Assembly: GCA_013397455.1 (NCBI GenBank) | Contig: VYZB01000291.1 | Location: 637,895-701,894 of the forward strand | Direction of reading: 5' to 3' | Length of the DNA: 64,000 bases | From: Crotophaga sulcirostris | Lineage: Eukaryota; Chordata; Aves; Cuculiformes; Crotophagidae | Part shown: in pieces, positions 49,601-61,200 of the stretch | Layout: every line of letters starts with the position of its first letter | How positions within the stretch are numbered: the first letter of the stretch is position 1 | Made by a program: the position numbers and the translations under genes | The notes under the pieces: model-generated | Seen by the model: only the letters and a program-made list of their open reading frames with translations | The model's database searches: none | Told to the model about the DNA's origin: nothing

Positions 49601-52600
49601 GCTTATGTTGTTGTTGTATGCAAAAGGAAAAAAACCCTCCAAACCATAAAGAAACAAAATCCTTAGCACCCTTTCCCCACTTCTTTCTGTGCACGGTCTC
49701 TTCAGTTCGCAGGCTCAGTTGCAATCAATTTTAGCTTGTAACAATTCAGCAGTTTAAGATCTCCATAATAGTTTAGACCACCGCTGTTCAATGGGTTGCA
49801 CAGCTTTCACAAAAGCCTGCACATTGTGCTGGGGAGGGGTGTAAGTGCAAAGGGAAGGAAAGATCAGGGAGACAAGCTGCTTCCAATTTGTCTATCCAAA
49901 TGTAAGATCTTTTTATGAGGTGTGGGTTATTATTGGAAAGATCCTAGTCTTCACCTCTTTGAGGAGCTTTCTGAGTGCTTCTTTTATGTTTTTTTGTAAT
50001 TTTCTTGCTTTTGCACACATCGAACGAATGCCAGCCCACAGAATCTGGGGGACAGGATAATATCAAAGATCTGCCACTGAATAAAACAGGGTTGTTTGCC
50101 TGCCTGGGAAAGCATCTACAGGATGACATGCAGAACTCTATGTCGTTCCTCATGAACATTTCTGGTGAATATTAAGGGCAAGATGCCTTATATTTTATTA
50201 TAGGAATTTTGTCAAAGGGAGGTCCCCTGAAATGTTAATGCTGGGTAGCTAATTCACGGTCAGTCTGGCCCTTTCTCCAGTCTCCTGATATCTATAAGCG
50301 TCCGCATCCTGGGTCCTGCTGATGAGAAGTTTGAGACCCAAGAAATTCAGTGACAAAGCTGCACTAAAAAAGCAATGGCAGTCAAGAAAGGACCTGAGGA
50401 AAGCATAACTGGACAGGGAACTGGGAGTATGAGAGAACAGTTATAACTTTCCTGGCTGTCAGGAGATGCAGCACTGGGCAGAGGTCGGAGGGCTGAATGG
50501 CTGAGCCCCTTCTATTGCTATATCAGGATGAGGACTGGTCTGAGCACACCAATGCCATCCTCCCTGGCATGTGGTAGCTGGCCTTTGTTAAAAGGTAGGA
50601 ACATAGACACAGGCAAAGGATGGTATCTCACTCAAATCTTGTTCTGGTATTGGGATGAATCCAGGTGAAGTAAGCACCTAATGATCAAATGAACTTCACT
50701 GTGTTTGACATCTGTCTACTGTCACCTCAGTGCAGAAAAAGCTTGGGTAGGTCCTACCTTTCCTATCATGCAGTATTCCCCTCTAGCAGAAGTGACACAA
50801 CTGGCACAACCATCACAGTCTGCACCAGACGCCCAGAAAGAGCGCTGGGGGTTTTGCATATCCTCTGAAAGTAGCAAGTAATCTTTCCTGTTAATCCTGT
50901 TTTATTCTCCTCGATCATCCTAGTGTAGGTCCAGCAATGAGATGATCTCATGGTACAAGTGAAGAGGGAGAGGGACCAATTACTCTGAAATTTGAATGGA
51001 TGGACAGTTGAACCCCTGTATTTGGGGTTCTTTATTTTTGCTGTATTTTTGCGTTCTTTTGCAGGTTGTTCTCAGCTGCCTGTCAGACGGGGCCATGATG
51101 AAACCCAACATCTTGCAGAGACATAAAATGGAAAACAGGCAACTCATCAGAAAAGTAGCAGCTGTTTTACACCATCACAAAACAAAATCATCATACACTA
51201 AAAACTAGATTTAGCAGTTTAAAAGAGCTGCTAACACAAAATTAGCTGGAGACAACAGCGTGGTTTTGTAACTGACAGTGCTTCACTCAAATGCCCTAAT
51301 TCATGTAAAAACAACTTAGGAAACATTAAACGGCTGATGCTTTTGGAAAGGGGAAGAGCATTCAGACTCTCAACGGCTGCCTAGGAAGAATGTGCAGATT
51401 TATTACATCATCTATTTTTTCTTTTAGGAATTTTAAATAAGCATTGTGTCAAAACTGCCACCTCTTAAATAACAATGATGCTATAGTCCTCCTGATGGAG
51501 AGAGACACCAGCTTTTATTGACAAGTCATTTGTATTTATTGCAGGCTGAAAGCCAGTAAAGAGATTGTACAAAACTTTATCGGTGAATGAGATGGAATAA
51601 GAAGGCCTTGAGCACTTTGTGTCATCAAATACTTCAATAACTGGATATAGCTGTTCATACAACCATAAGTTCATACACATGGAGAGGGTATAAAGACTCA
51701 ATTGCCATATGAACACACTTTCTGTTGCCTTCTGGAAACTCATATGCGTATACGATCTGTGATAGATACAGGTGCAATGCAACCTTTTGTTTGGTCCAGC
51801 TGTATTTCCCAATGAGGATGAAAATTTCCATGTGCTGCAGGACGCATTCTGCTCATAACCAACACAATTTCTGAGGGTCAGAAATTTGCATGGCAAGAGA
51901 TTCAACTAATCACTTCAGTACCAAAGTCTATGTGGCTTAGCAAGGGTTAGTTGTCTTGTAGCCATGAGGGGATGGTTTCTGATTGCTCAAGAACAGATTT
52001 AATTTGTCCATAAGATCACTAAATAAGAATTTGTTTGTTTATTTGTTTCTTTTTCCATGAAGCAGTTGTCCGACTCTGGCTGAGGTGCTTCCATATCTTC
52101 CGTGGCGGCAAGTCCCTTCATCTGTGCAATCTGATCCTGACTGTCTTTGGGGATTCTCCTACTGAGTCCCATCAAACTCCTACCTAAGGAAGGAATTCAA
52201 GGCTTGATGCAGAGCAAAGGAGGAATAAAGCTTAATCTGAAGTCTGACTATTTGTTCTGTGCAGACAAGTTGTGGCCCTGAAGAAGTCTTTTGTGTCCTG
52301 ACAAATTGTGGGGGTGAGAGCATAACAAATGACCTGTTTTTCAAGGGTGTTTTTATTTAGATCCTAGTCTTCAAAAGACTACATATATAGATGTAAAAGT
52401 CTAGTCGCAATTCAGCGTTTGAAAAGTTACAGACAGACTCTGATGGATCTGAATTTTTCAGCTAAAGAACATCTATGCTCTTGACCTGAGACCTAGATTT
52501 CACATTTCAGGAATTAAATGGGCATCATTTTCTGAAAGAAATTAGACCAAGGCTGAGCTATCCAAAGGATGGCTTCAGGATTTAGATGAAGTCATTGTCA

Positions 52601-55600
52601 TGTCAAGGAGACTTAAAACCTGACATATCTTGTTTCTGTTGAAAAGCCAGACCTAGTTTGTTATACCACATTGTGTCTCGTTATATGCAGGAGACAAAGG
52701 AAAAGTGGAGGTTGTTCTGGTTTTAACCATCTCTTACAGGATTGTCTGCAGTAACAGGGCATAAGGCTCAGTGATCCAGATGATCTGGTCTTGTCTTATG
52801 TTACTCTGTTCCAAATATATCTTAAGACTGTGCCAAAAACCTGCCAAAATATAAGAGAAATATTTGTGACCTCTGCCAAAGGTCATCTCTGTGAAGCCTC
52901 TGGGTCTGAGATATCTCAGATGTTTCGATTAGCCTAAAGGAATTTAGCCTGAAATAAAAGGGAAGTGTGAAGGTCCATATTCAGTTTCAAGGGATTGGAG
53001 CCCTCGCCTTTCTCTTGCTGCAAACACTGAAATTCAAGTTGTGTCTCACAGGTGTGTCCCAAAGTGGGGTATTCCAGAATCTGGGCAGCCACAACAACCA
53101 CCCAGACACACCACTGCTGCAGCCCCTGGGGGAGGAACAGGCAACCTTCTGGCAAGCAAGGAGCAGAACCAGAGGAGAGACGGAGTGATCTTGTTTCAGA
53201 TCAGATGGATGGCTCTAAATGACCTGTAAAGACACTCCCTGAGCCCTGAGCCACAACATTAAGAGTCAAGACACCACTAGCACTTCTGAAGTAGTTATTA
53301 GTGACTGAAGTAGCACTTGTCAACTGTGACTTCAGTTTCAAGTAATAGTTTAACAGCATCAGCTTCAAGAAAGGTTATATCTCAGTGTGTCTGGTGTGCT
53401 GCTGACACTTAAAGGAAATAATTGGTAGACTTAGAGCAGGGGGCAGACACCAGCGGTAGAACAGGAGAGGAGGTTGAATACTCAAAACAAAACTTCAACA
53501 ATACTGTGTGAAACAAGAGCCAGGAATTCATCCTAAGCCCTGGCATAAAAAGTATGAGGAAGCTGTAACCCAACCTGCAGAAAGAGCTCTATTCTCCCAC
53601 CATGAGCTGTGCTGTTGTGACATTTAAAGACTCATCTACGGTTGCAGTTTGCAGCCCTGTCCTAACAAGAGGACAAAAACATGTTGCCCCTTGCAGTTCT
53701 TGGCCAGGTTTCTGGAAAGCACATGTAATGTGTAATGTAATCCCCAACTGATTTTTGGCTTCAGGACAGCAAAGCGCAAAAGAAAGTGTATGTATGTGTC
53801 TGCTTGTATGCTGTGGAGGAGAAGGCAGGAAATCATCTGGAATGAACTGCACAGTCTCATTTTACCTGCAGTTTGTTTGTGTGATGCTGAAATAGAGCAA
53901 TTAGCATGCAAATCCAGCAGTCCCTTGCCTGTCATCACCTTCCAATTATCTGTATTTGATTTTGGTGGGTGCTGATGGATTGTGTCAGCAGGTGAGGCAG
54001 GATGTCTGAAAGGTGCTCTGGCTGCCACGGGCAGAAGAGGGCTGTGTGTGTGCATGTTTTTTCCCTGTGATGAATGCTGGAATGATGCTGGCCTGCCAAA
54101 ATCAAAGCACTGCTGTCACTCACTGGCCAGAGGAACTGATTCTGATCTCAGTAATGTTACATTTCTGCAAGCATTGGTGTAAGAGCCAGAGAAGTTGAAG
54201 TCAGGTGGGCTGATCCACCAGTTATCAAGGTCAAAGTACAAGTGTCTCAAACACATGGTTTGGAGCAATGTTTTTGGCTACAGTCCCATTCTATTCCCCT
54301 ACTGCCATTTCAAAACCATTTTCAAATTTATATTATGTATTACCAGCATTGTACAAGGCATCTCACAGTTTCCTTCATGGAAGTTAAGTAACTACTGTAG
54401 GTTGGTTACGTTGGTACTGTAGAAATATGAAGTCATGTTCTTCTCCCAGGAAAAGAATAAACAAAACCAAAGGAAGAGGAACTGGCAAAAGACCAGAAGA
54501 AAATAATGTGATAATCTGCATCAGCATCAAACAAACCTGTATCCACAGAAGGGGAGCTCTGCAAACATACTTCTTGCTCTTACAGTGTATATGTTCTAGT
54601 CAACCAGCCTGAGAGGGTGGGTGGGGGCTGTGGCTCCTTGACTGTGAACAGAAGTGTTTCAGCAGAACAAGTTAAGTGATAGTGCACGAGTCAGTCAGAA
54701 AAGCGTCTTTGAATTGAAGAATAGCTTGTATTTGTTGAAACAGGAGAAGAACTGCCATGGAAGATCTTCCTTCCAGGAGAAGGAAGCCAAAACAGCAAAG
54801 ACTTGGTCACACCAATAAGTAGAGAAATTGAGCAATTTGGAAAAATAGACATGTAATCCAATTTGTCCAGAAAAAGGATGTTTCCACAGATGAAATACAA
54901 GTCATTCGGAGCATCTTTAGGAGTGCCAGTGTGTGAAGGACCAGAAAAGTCAGCGTCTTTTCTGTTTGTTATAAATAAAGCTCAAAAAGACATAGACACA
55001 TTCTGTATGTAATAAATTAGAGGGAGATGCTCAAGTTGAAGAAATTTCTTGCATTACAAGTTTTAGTAGCCATTAGCATGGGCCCCAGGTCATGACAGAA
55101 AAAAAGGGAGAGACAAAGAAGCAAGATTTTTTGGAGTGGAAATTAGAAACTCAAGGTGATCTTAAGATGATGGAACACCATGAGTGAGTAAATGTCAAAG
55201 GCACTGCCTGAGGTTTTACTTTCCAACAAAAGAAGTCCAGAGTAGACTTGTGAGTCATTGTCCTAGAAGTGATACTTGAGTTTGTATATGTAGATAAGGT
55301 TGCCTAGAGAAAGTTATGGAAGCAGAAGAGAAAGAGAATAAGGATAGGCATCTGTGAAGTCAACACAAAATTGGAGGGTGGGGAGATGATGATGAGACTT
55401 CAGTCAACAAGAGCTGCATCAATAGAGGACTGAGTCACAGATGCTCAGAAAAACAGATCTCAAAAAGCAAGCAATAATGCTGAAAATTGCTGATGGATCA
55501 AGAGGCTGGGGCTGGCATACCTCTATCAAGTTTTGCCCAAGAAATACAGAAAGGTTTTGTTGAAACTGTTTCCACAGGATGTAAGGTTGGCCACGTAGGA

Positions 55601-55700
55601 CAAAGAAGGTGGAGAAAGCACAATTAACAAGTCTCAATAGCAAAGGGAGCAGGGTTTCTGGAGGCAAACAGAAACAGAAAGCAATACTTACAAATTGAAG
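46641..55700. other. Spacer, no gene recognised
   Basis: No exon, RNA gene or clear transposon was seen in this 9-kb stretch. The longest frame is 146 codons on the minus strand at 51465-51905. It has balanced composition, no recognisable domain and no convincing splice context, and is discussed as a finding rather than called a gene. Overlapping frames at 53.6-54.2 kb occur on both strands. Confidence 0.5.
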
Positions 55701-56070
55701 GAATAAAATATTGTATTACAAAAGCTGGAGAAAAGAAATCAGTGAAAGATTCAGGAGTGTGAGAAAGGAAATGAGAGGGGAAATGGAAGATCAAGAGATG
55801 AAATTAGACTTCTGGGTTATAAGGGTAAGAAAAGAAGAAAAAAATATTTGTGACTGTGATGAGAGTGGACAGAAGAAGGGAAAGCAACCTGATACCTTTT
55901 TTCTCTTCAGAGAAATCAGCAAAAGCCTGCAAACAAAGACAAAAAGGAGAAAGTTAAGGAAGAAGTAAAAAATACAGCTGGAAGAAGATGCGAGAGATCA
56001 GGATGAAGGACTGGAGGAGAGGAAGACTGGGCATCATCAGGAGAGAGGAGACATGACTTGGATGTGGAGG
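55701..56070. repeat. Purine-rich interval
   Basis: The plus strand is dominated by AG-rich words (gaaaag, ggaaatg, gaagaag, gagaggag), with one T-rich break near 55895. The lysine/glutamate/arginine-rich frame at 55711-55968 (plus) and the serine/phenylalanine-rich minus frame at 55916-56227 follow from this composition. Confidence 0.6.
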
Positions 56071-59000
56071 AGAAACTGAAGCTGAAGTAGACCTTATAAC
56101 TGTACCAATGGAGGGCCAAGGTGAGACAACCCTGAGGAGGATCCAGGGAGCAGAATAGATTCCAGCTCCAGCTTGACCTACAAAAAGTCATTGAATTTAT
56201 TCTAAAAGCAGGAAAAATGTGAAACAAATTTAAGCTACTCTTAATAACAACATACTGTTCAACTGAAACAATAATACTGATAATACTCTGAGCTATGCAT
56301 TATCTGTTTCTGCTGGTTTTGATTACCTTAAAACAGAAGATGCCAAAGAAGCTTAAAAGGTCACTGCCACCTTTGGCACCTGCCCAAATCAAGCCTGCAA
56401 ACCTACCCTGTGTCTTGCTCAGATTGAGAGCTTCTGTCCTTGAAATGTTAAACTCATTATCTAGTAGGTGTGGACAGTCTTGTGTCTCACAGAGCGAGGA
56501 AGAAATTTGACATGAATATGTCACACAGGGGGAAAAAACCCAACTCCTGAGAAATGTATATTTTTTGGCAGAGGATACCAGCCAGACATGTGAGCTGATA
56601 GCAACCATGGAGCTGGAAGACTGAAAATTAACTGCATTACAACAAACAGAGATTTCACAACTGAAAGTGACTCACTGACATTTATATTACCTTTGTTTGA
56701 CATGGCCTGATGGGCTGGGCTGGATTGAAGACCGTTGCAACATTCACCAACTTCTGCTCCAGCCCACCAGTGCCTCTGTTGTCCATCTATCTCACTGTGC
56801 TGGGAAAGAAGGAAATCATACACATCCTGATGCTCTTTGCCACAGGAAGGCCAATTTCTAGGCCAAATGCTCAGCTAATGAGTGAAAGAAGTGTTTTTAC
56901 CTTGTCCTAATGGAGGGGAACTTGTGACAGGACATGGCTGTCAATGCAAGTCAGGAGAACTTGACAAGGTCCATCTAGAGAAGGAATGTAGCAGGGTTGG
57001 GAAAGTTTTCCTCCTCTAGGCTATTCTGCACTTTGATACTGAACCAGAGTGACCCCTTTGACCGTGGAGGAAGTACTCAGATTTACTTGAAGGTAGTAGG
57101 GAGCAGAATCCAACCCAATAAATTGTATCAGTTTTATGGGGTTTGTGTATGAGAGAAAGGGAAGTCCAGACTCTTAGTCCCTAGGGCTACTTTGGGGGCT
57201 GACTGTCAAGGTGTGTTTTTTATTGTGTGTACTGCTTGTCTGATGATAGGAACTAAATTGAGAAGAGGCTCATTTCTCACAGGCCACCGAGCAACCAGAA
57301 CGTGCTAACTGTCATACGTAGGAAGCACTCAGGTGTCGGGTTTGTCAAGAGAGAAAGTGCAGCACTTTTTATTAACTGCAAGAGCAATCAGCTCTGTCTG
57401 GGTCTGCTCAGTCTGGTGGAAACGCATAGTTCACACTGGGCAATGCTCAGAGGCTTAACACAGGTATCAACACTGTGCCTCCGGTAATAACTTCACATTA
57501 GAGCTGTTGCGTTGTGGACTGTTGCATAGTCACAACTATACTTGCAGTTCTTGGTAGTCTGAACTCTTGAAGGCATTTGCTAAGTCTGAATGCATCTAAT
57601 ATTGCACGATTCGATAGCATAAACTGGATTTTGTCTTGCTCTCTGAGGTCTTGCATGGTTTGTGCAAAGGCTGCATACACACTTTTTGCCTGGCGCAGTG
57701 CCCTGCTCAGAGGCTGGGTTTGCTGGTTCATACTCAGGCCTGAGCACATGTGGGTGCTTCAGGATTTATGGCCAGAGGGATGTATGCAGGCAGTGTGGTG
57801 TATGGCAGAGGGACGCTGAAAAGAAGAGAGTGTGATGAAGGTTAATGCAAGACACTAGTAGCCTCTGCCTCACGTTAAGGACAGCTCCATGGAGTCCTTC
57901 CCTGAAGGCCAGGAAAACACCCTCTGATTTGGAGGGGTTAAGTGTGATTTTGATTTGAATTTGATTAACTTGTTTGAAACTAAATTTGATTTAAAATTCA
58001 ACCACAAATAATTAAAAAAAACCCACAAACAAAACATGCTTTTGAAAACTGGTTCTAGCTGCAATAATGTTGCTTTTTTTCTGGTGGTAAAAAGTTCAAA
58101 AGTGCTCCAGGTTTCACTTGCGTTCTGATACTCTTGTCACCTCTGGACACGGTCAGAGGCTTAGAGGCTTTCTCTTCTCAGCTTGGAGATTTCCAAACAC
58201 CTCAACCCAAATCCACAATCAAAAGTAGATCCCGCAGCATGCGTAGGGAAGAGGCCAAATACCCCTTGAATCCCCAGATTGCTTCCTCATTTACTGGAGT
58301 TTATCAGAAATGATATAAAAGTTTCAATCCCTATCAAGGAGTCAGCACCTACATGAGAGCTGCTGCGTCTCGAGAAGCACCAGAAGTGGGGGAAATGCCT
58401 AACCTGTTGCCTCGGATGGGAGTTTTCTGTCTGAATTGATCAGTCTATTACATTTCTCAAGCATAATATCAGCACACAATTAAATATATGCATATGGGCA
58501 AAGTTCCAACCTGTCTACTTCACTGCTTTACCCAGGGAAAGCCCTGAGAATAACATTAAAGCAAGAGGCCAGCTGGGCCAACAGAAATATTCACGGCTGG
58601 CTGCAGTGCAGCTCTTAGATGCAAACACAGAAAATGTCCCACTGCATCAGAAAGAGAAAATTGAAATACATGAAGCACACTGGCCACTGCGGTGGTGGAG
58701 TCTCTCCATTTTCACATGGTCAGGGATGCTGAACGTCCCTCTCTGATTACTCCAGTGTGAAATGCTGCCTCGTGGTGTCGTACAAAATGCAGAGCCTCAG
58801 AGCTGTGCATGTGATTCCCTGGTTTATTGGGGCAGGCTGCACATTTTGAGGACAAGTGAAGTGACACATCCTGTCTTCAGAGAAGGGTCGGTCAGCTGTA
58901 CAGTGCTTTGTGCCCTTAGCAGGGCTTCAATGTCAAAGGTATTAAAGCTGGTTATTTTCAGCACTGTGCCAAGTGCCGTACAGGCTTGTTCCTCCCCTAC

Positions 59001-59745
59001 CCCCATTCTAATTAAATTTATAGGCAGTGACTATGAGCTGGGCTAAGAGTTGAGCTGTCAAGCTAAGACAGAAGCACCAACAGCACAAAACCCTCCAGCT
59101 GGAAAGACAGAGTTTCTGCTGGTGGCTGTACTTTCTGGAAATTATCTCTCCAGTCTCATCTTTCATGTGTTTCCCGATATATTTCAACTTTCTCTCTGTC
59201 TCTCACATATTCAGGTGTGCATACAGAGAGGCATGTGCCCAGTCTGTGAGTTATGTGCTATAGTGCCTTCCTTTAGTGGATTACTCCTGTCTATACAGGA
59301 ATATATATACTACAGCTAAGGGCTGTATCCTTCTGTCAGCTACATCAGTGTAATGCATACTTCTCCAGCAGTAAATAAGCCTCAGATGGTTTAACCCTAA
59401 ATGCAGGCTGTTCTGATTTTCAGTGGGGCTGGTGAGAACAGCAGGTTTGGCAGCTCTCATCTGATGTTGCTATGACTGCATGTTGCAAAGATGTCCCAGA
59501 ATTTGCTCCTCATCCACCACCAGAAGACTCGTTAGAACAGTGCTATGGGCAGGTCCCTGAGAAATTGAGTCAATCTCGGTCACCACTCCAAGACTGATTT
59601 CTCTAGTAAGACACAACACTGAGGTCTTTACAAGGTTTACAGTGAACGTTACCTGCAACGATCAGCTTTACATTAGACTGTGCCTCCAACCCTCAGTATA
59701 CTAAAGGACCTCTGTGAGATCCACTGGGCAGTGCCTCCAGAGACA
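56071..59745. other. Spacer, no gene recognised
   Basis: Only short unrecognised frames are present. The minus frame at 57498-57749 (83 codons) and the plus frame at 57577-57819 overlap each other. No repeat could be named. Confidence 0.5.
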
Positions 59746-59790
59746 GCAGCACCTCAAGGGATGAGGCAGCACCTCAAGGGATGAGGCAGC
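59746..59790. repeat. Perfect 20-bp tandem duplication (2.25 copies)
   Basis: The unit gcagcacctcaagggatgag occupies 59746-59765 and 59766-59785 exactly, followed by the first five bases of a third copy. Perfect identity suggests a recent slippage or duplication event that is likely to vary in copy number between individuals. Confidence 0.97.
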
Positions 59791-60799
59791 CCCAGGACCT
59801 ACAGGATGTTCTGTCTCCCCTCTTGAATTGTCCTTCAGGAATTAACTTGGAGTCCCCCCACCTTTTGAGTGGGAGTTGTGATAAGATCACAGCTGGCACT
59901 TAAGTGGCAGTATGCCAAACAAATATATTTTCTACAGCCCTGCCGAAGATCATCTTAACAAAACAACTTCAAACTACAGTGTGTTGTTGCCTGCACACCC
60001 TGTGGAGAGCATTGGCTGATCTCTGTGTGGCTCAACAGAGCACTCATCCAGTTCATTTCCCTCTGGCCAGATCAGAGGAGGATAATGATTGCGATAAAAC
60101 TATCCCATCCAGAGGCTGCTCACGACATCACCAGGGAAGGAAGCTTGGTGGAGGTTTGCAGTGTGCTGTTGTACACATTCCAGTTGGCTTTGAAGCAAAT
60201 TAAACAAACTGGAGCATGATGTGATTCTAATTTCTACATCTCCTGAATGAGATGTTGCATTGCAAAGCCCAAACCTGATCCACAGAATTTTCAGAAGAAA
60301 AACTCCCTCAGTCATCTCACAACCACTGTGATTCCAAAACCAGATTTCCACAACTGTGAAAAATTAGACAAGGATGAGTGGAAGGACACATAGGAATTGA
60401 GGGATAAAAAATTTCTTTTTGGTAGTGCAAGTAACCTGCAAGGGTTGCTAAGTGTCCACAAGGGATGGGGGTGCTGAGAGAAGATGGAGTTCTTTTGAAA
60501 ATTCAGGCATCAGATTCTCCCTGTTGCTATTTACTTATTTACTCTGCTTTTGAAAAACAAAACAAAATAAAGTAAACCAACAAAAACCACCACCACCCTC
60601 CAAAAAAAAGAAACTGTACAGCTGACAGAATTAGCCAGATGATGCAAAGAAGCAAGTATATGTGATGCGTTGGTACCCTCTTTAAGTAAAACCAAAAGAT
60701 GGGGATCAAGGGCAGTTTAGGGCTCCTCATGAATAGCTAAGTTTTAAGATTCTCTGAGATATAATCTGGACAATTTTTCATCCCTTTCCCCCCCACAGA
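59791..60799. other. Spacer, no gene recognised
   Basis: The two overlapping plus frames at 59904-60219 and the minus frame at 60100-60351 share the same bases and match nothing known. The A/C-rich tract at 60552-60613 is listed separately. Confidence 0.5.
60552..60613. repeat. A/C-rich low-complexity tract with (CCA)n
   Basis: aaaaacaaaacaaaataaag continues into accaacaaaaaccaccacca and then an A-run. It is the plus-strand counterpart of the G/T-rich tracts at 12271 and 38314. Confidence 0.85.
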
Positions 60800-61200
60800 G
60801 AGGATAATTAATATTGTAAAACGCAGTAGGCTCCACGTGGGCTCCGGGTACCCCTTTCTGATATCAGGGGCCCATTTTAAGGTCAATGATTGGAATCTTC
60901 TGATAGTGTCAGCTGAGTTTTTGCATCTGTTGCTAGGATTTTACTCACTGAGGACTCTTAAGACAATGTCTGTTCATTAGTTTACAATAAGATATAATTA
61001 CCCATCCAAACTGTACCATATTTCATTTGCTACTAACCTTCAAATTCGCCCAGGTAGGTGGCAATGAGTGCATTTGTTAACTGGTGATTATAAAATTAGT
61101 TGCACGATAAAGCTTTTTCAACGCACCTTTTAGGAAAAAAAAGTAGAATTAATAATAAGTTGATCTTCTCTTTCAACAAGTTGTAATTTTTATTAATTTA
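60800..61200. other. Candidate conserved non-coding block (enhancer-like)
   Basis: A non-repetitive stretch containing a perfect E-box CACGTG at 60834-60839, 'ggataattaatattg' (homeodomain), 'gttgctagg' (RFX half-site-like), 'aagatataattacccat' and 'aaagctttttcaac'. The variety of words and absence of repeats suggest constraint; no conservation data are available. Confidence 0.3.

Noticed and set aside
52720..52810. Possible CR1 3' end ('cagatgatctggtcttgtctta')
   Set aside because: Only one short stretch resembles the CR1 3' UTR; the expected upstream ORF2-end motifs and terminal octamers are missing.
57518..57545. A miR-153-like word (ttgcatagtcacaa) in a small hairpin
   Set aside because: The first 14 bases match the mature miR-153 start, but the following bases differ and no matching 5' arm is present upstream. 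The local stem is only about nine base pairs. Most likely chance.
57498..57819. Opposite-strand frames of 80-83 codons, considered as an endogenous retrovirus fragment
   Set aside because: No LTR ends, primer-binding site, zinc knuckle or protease/polymerase motif is visible nearby.
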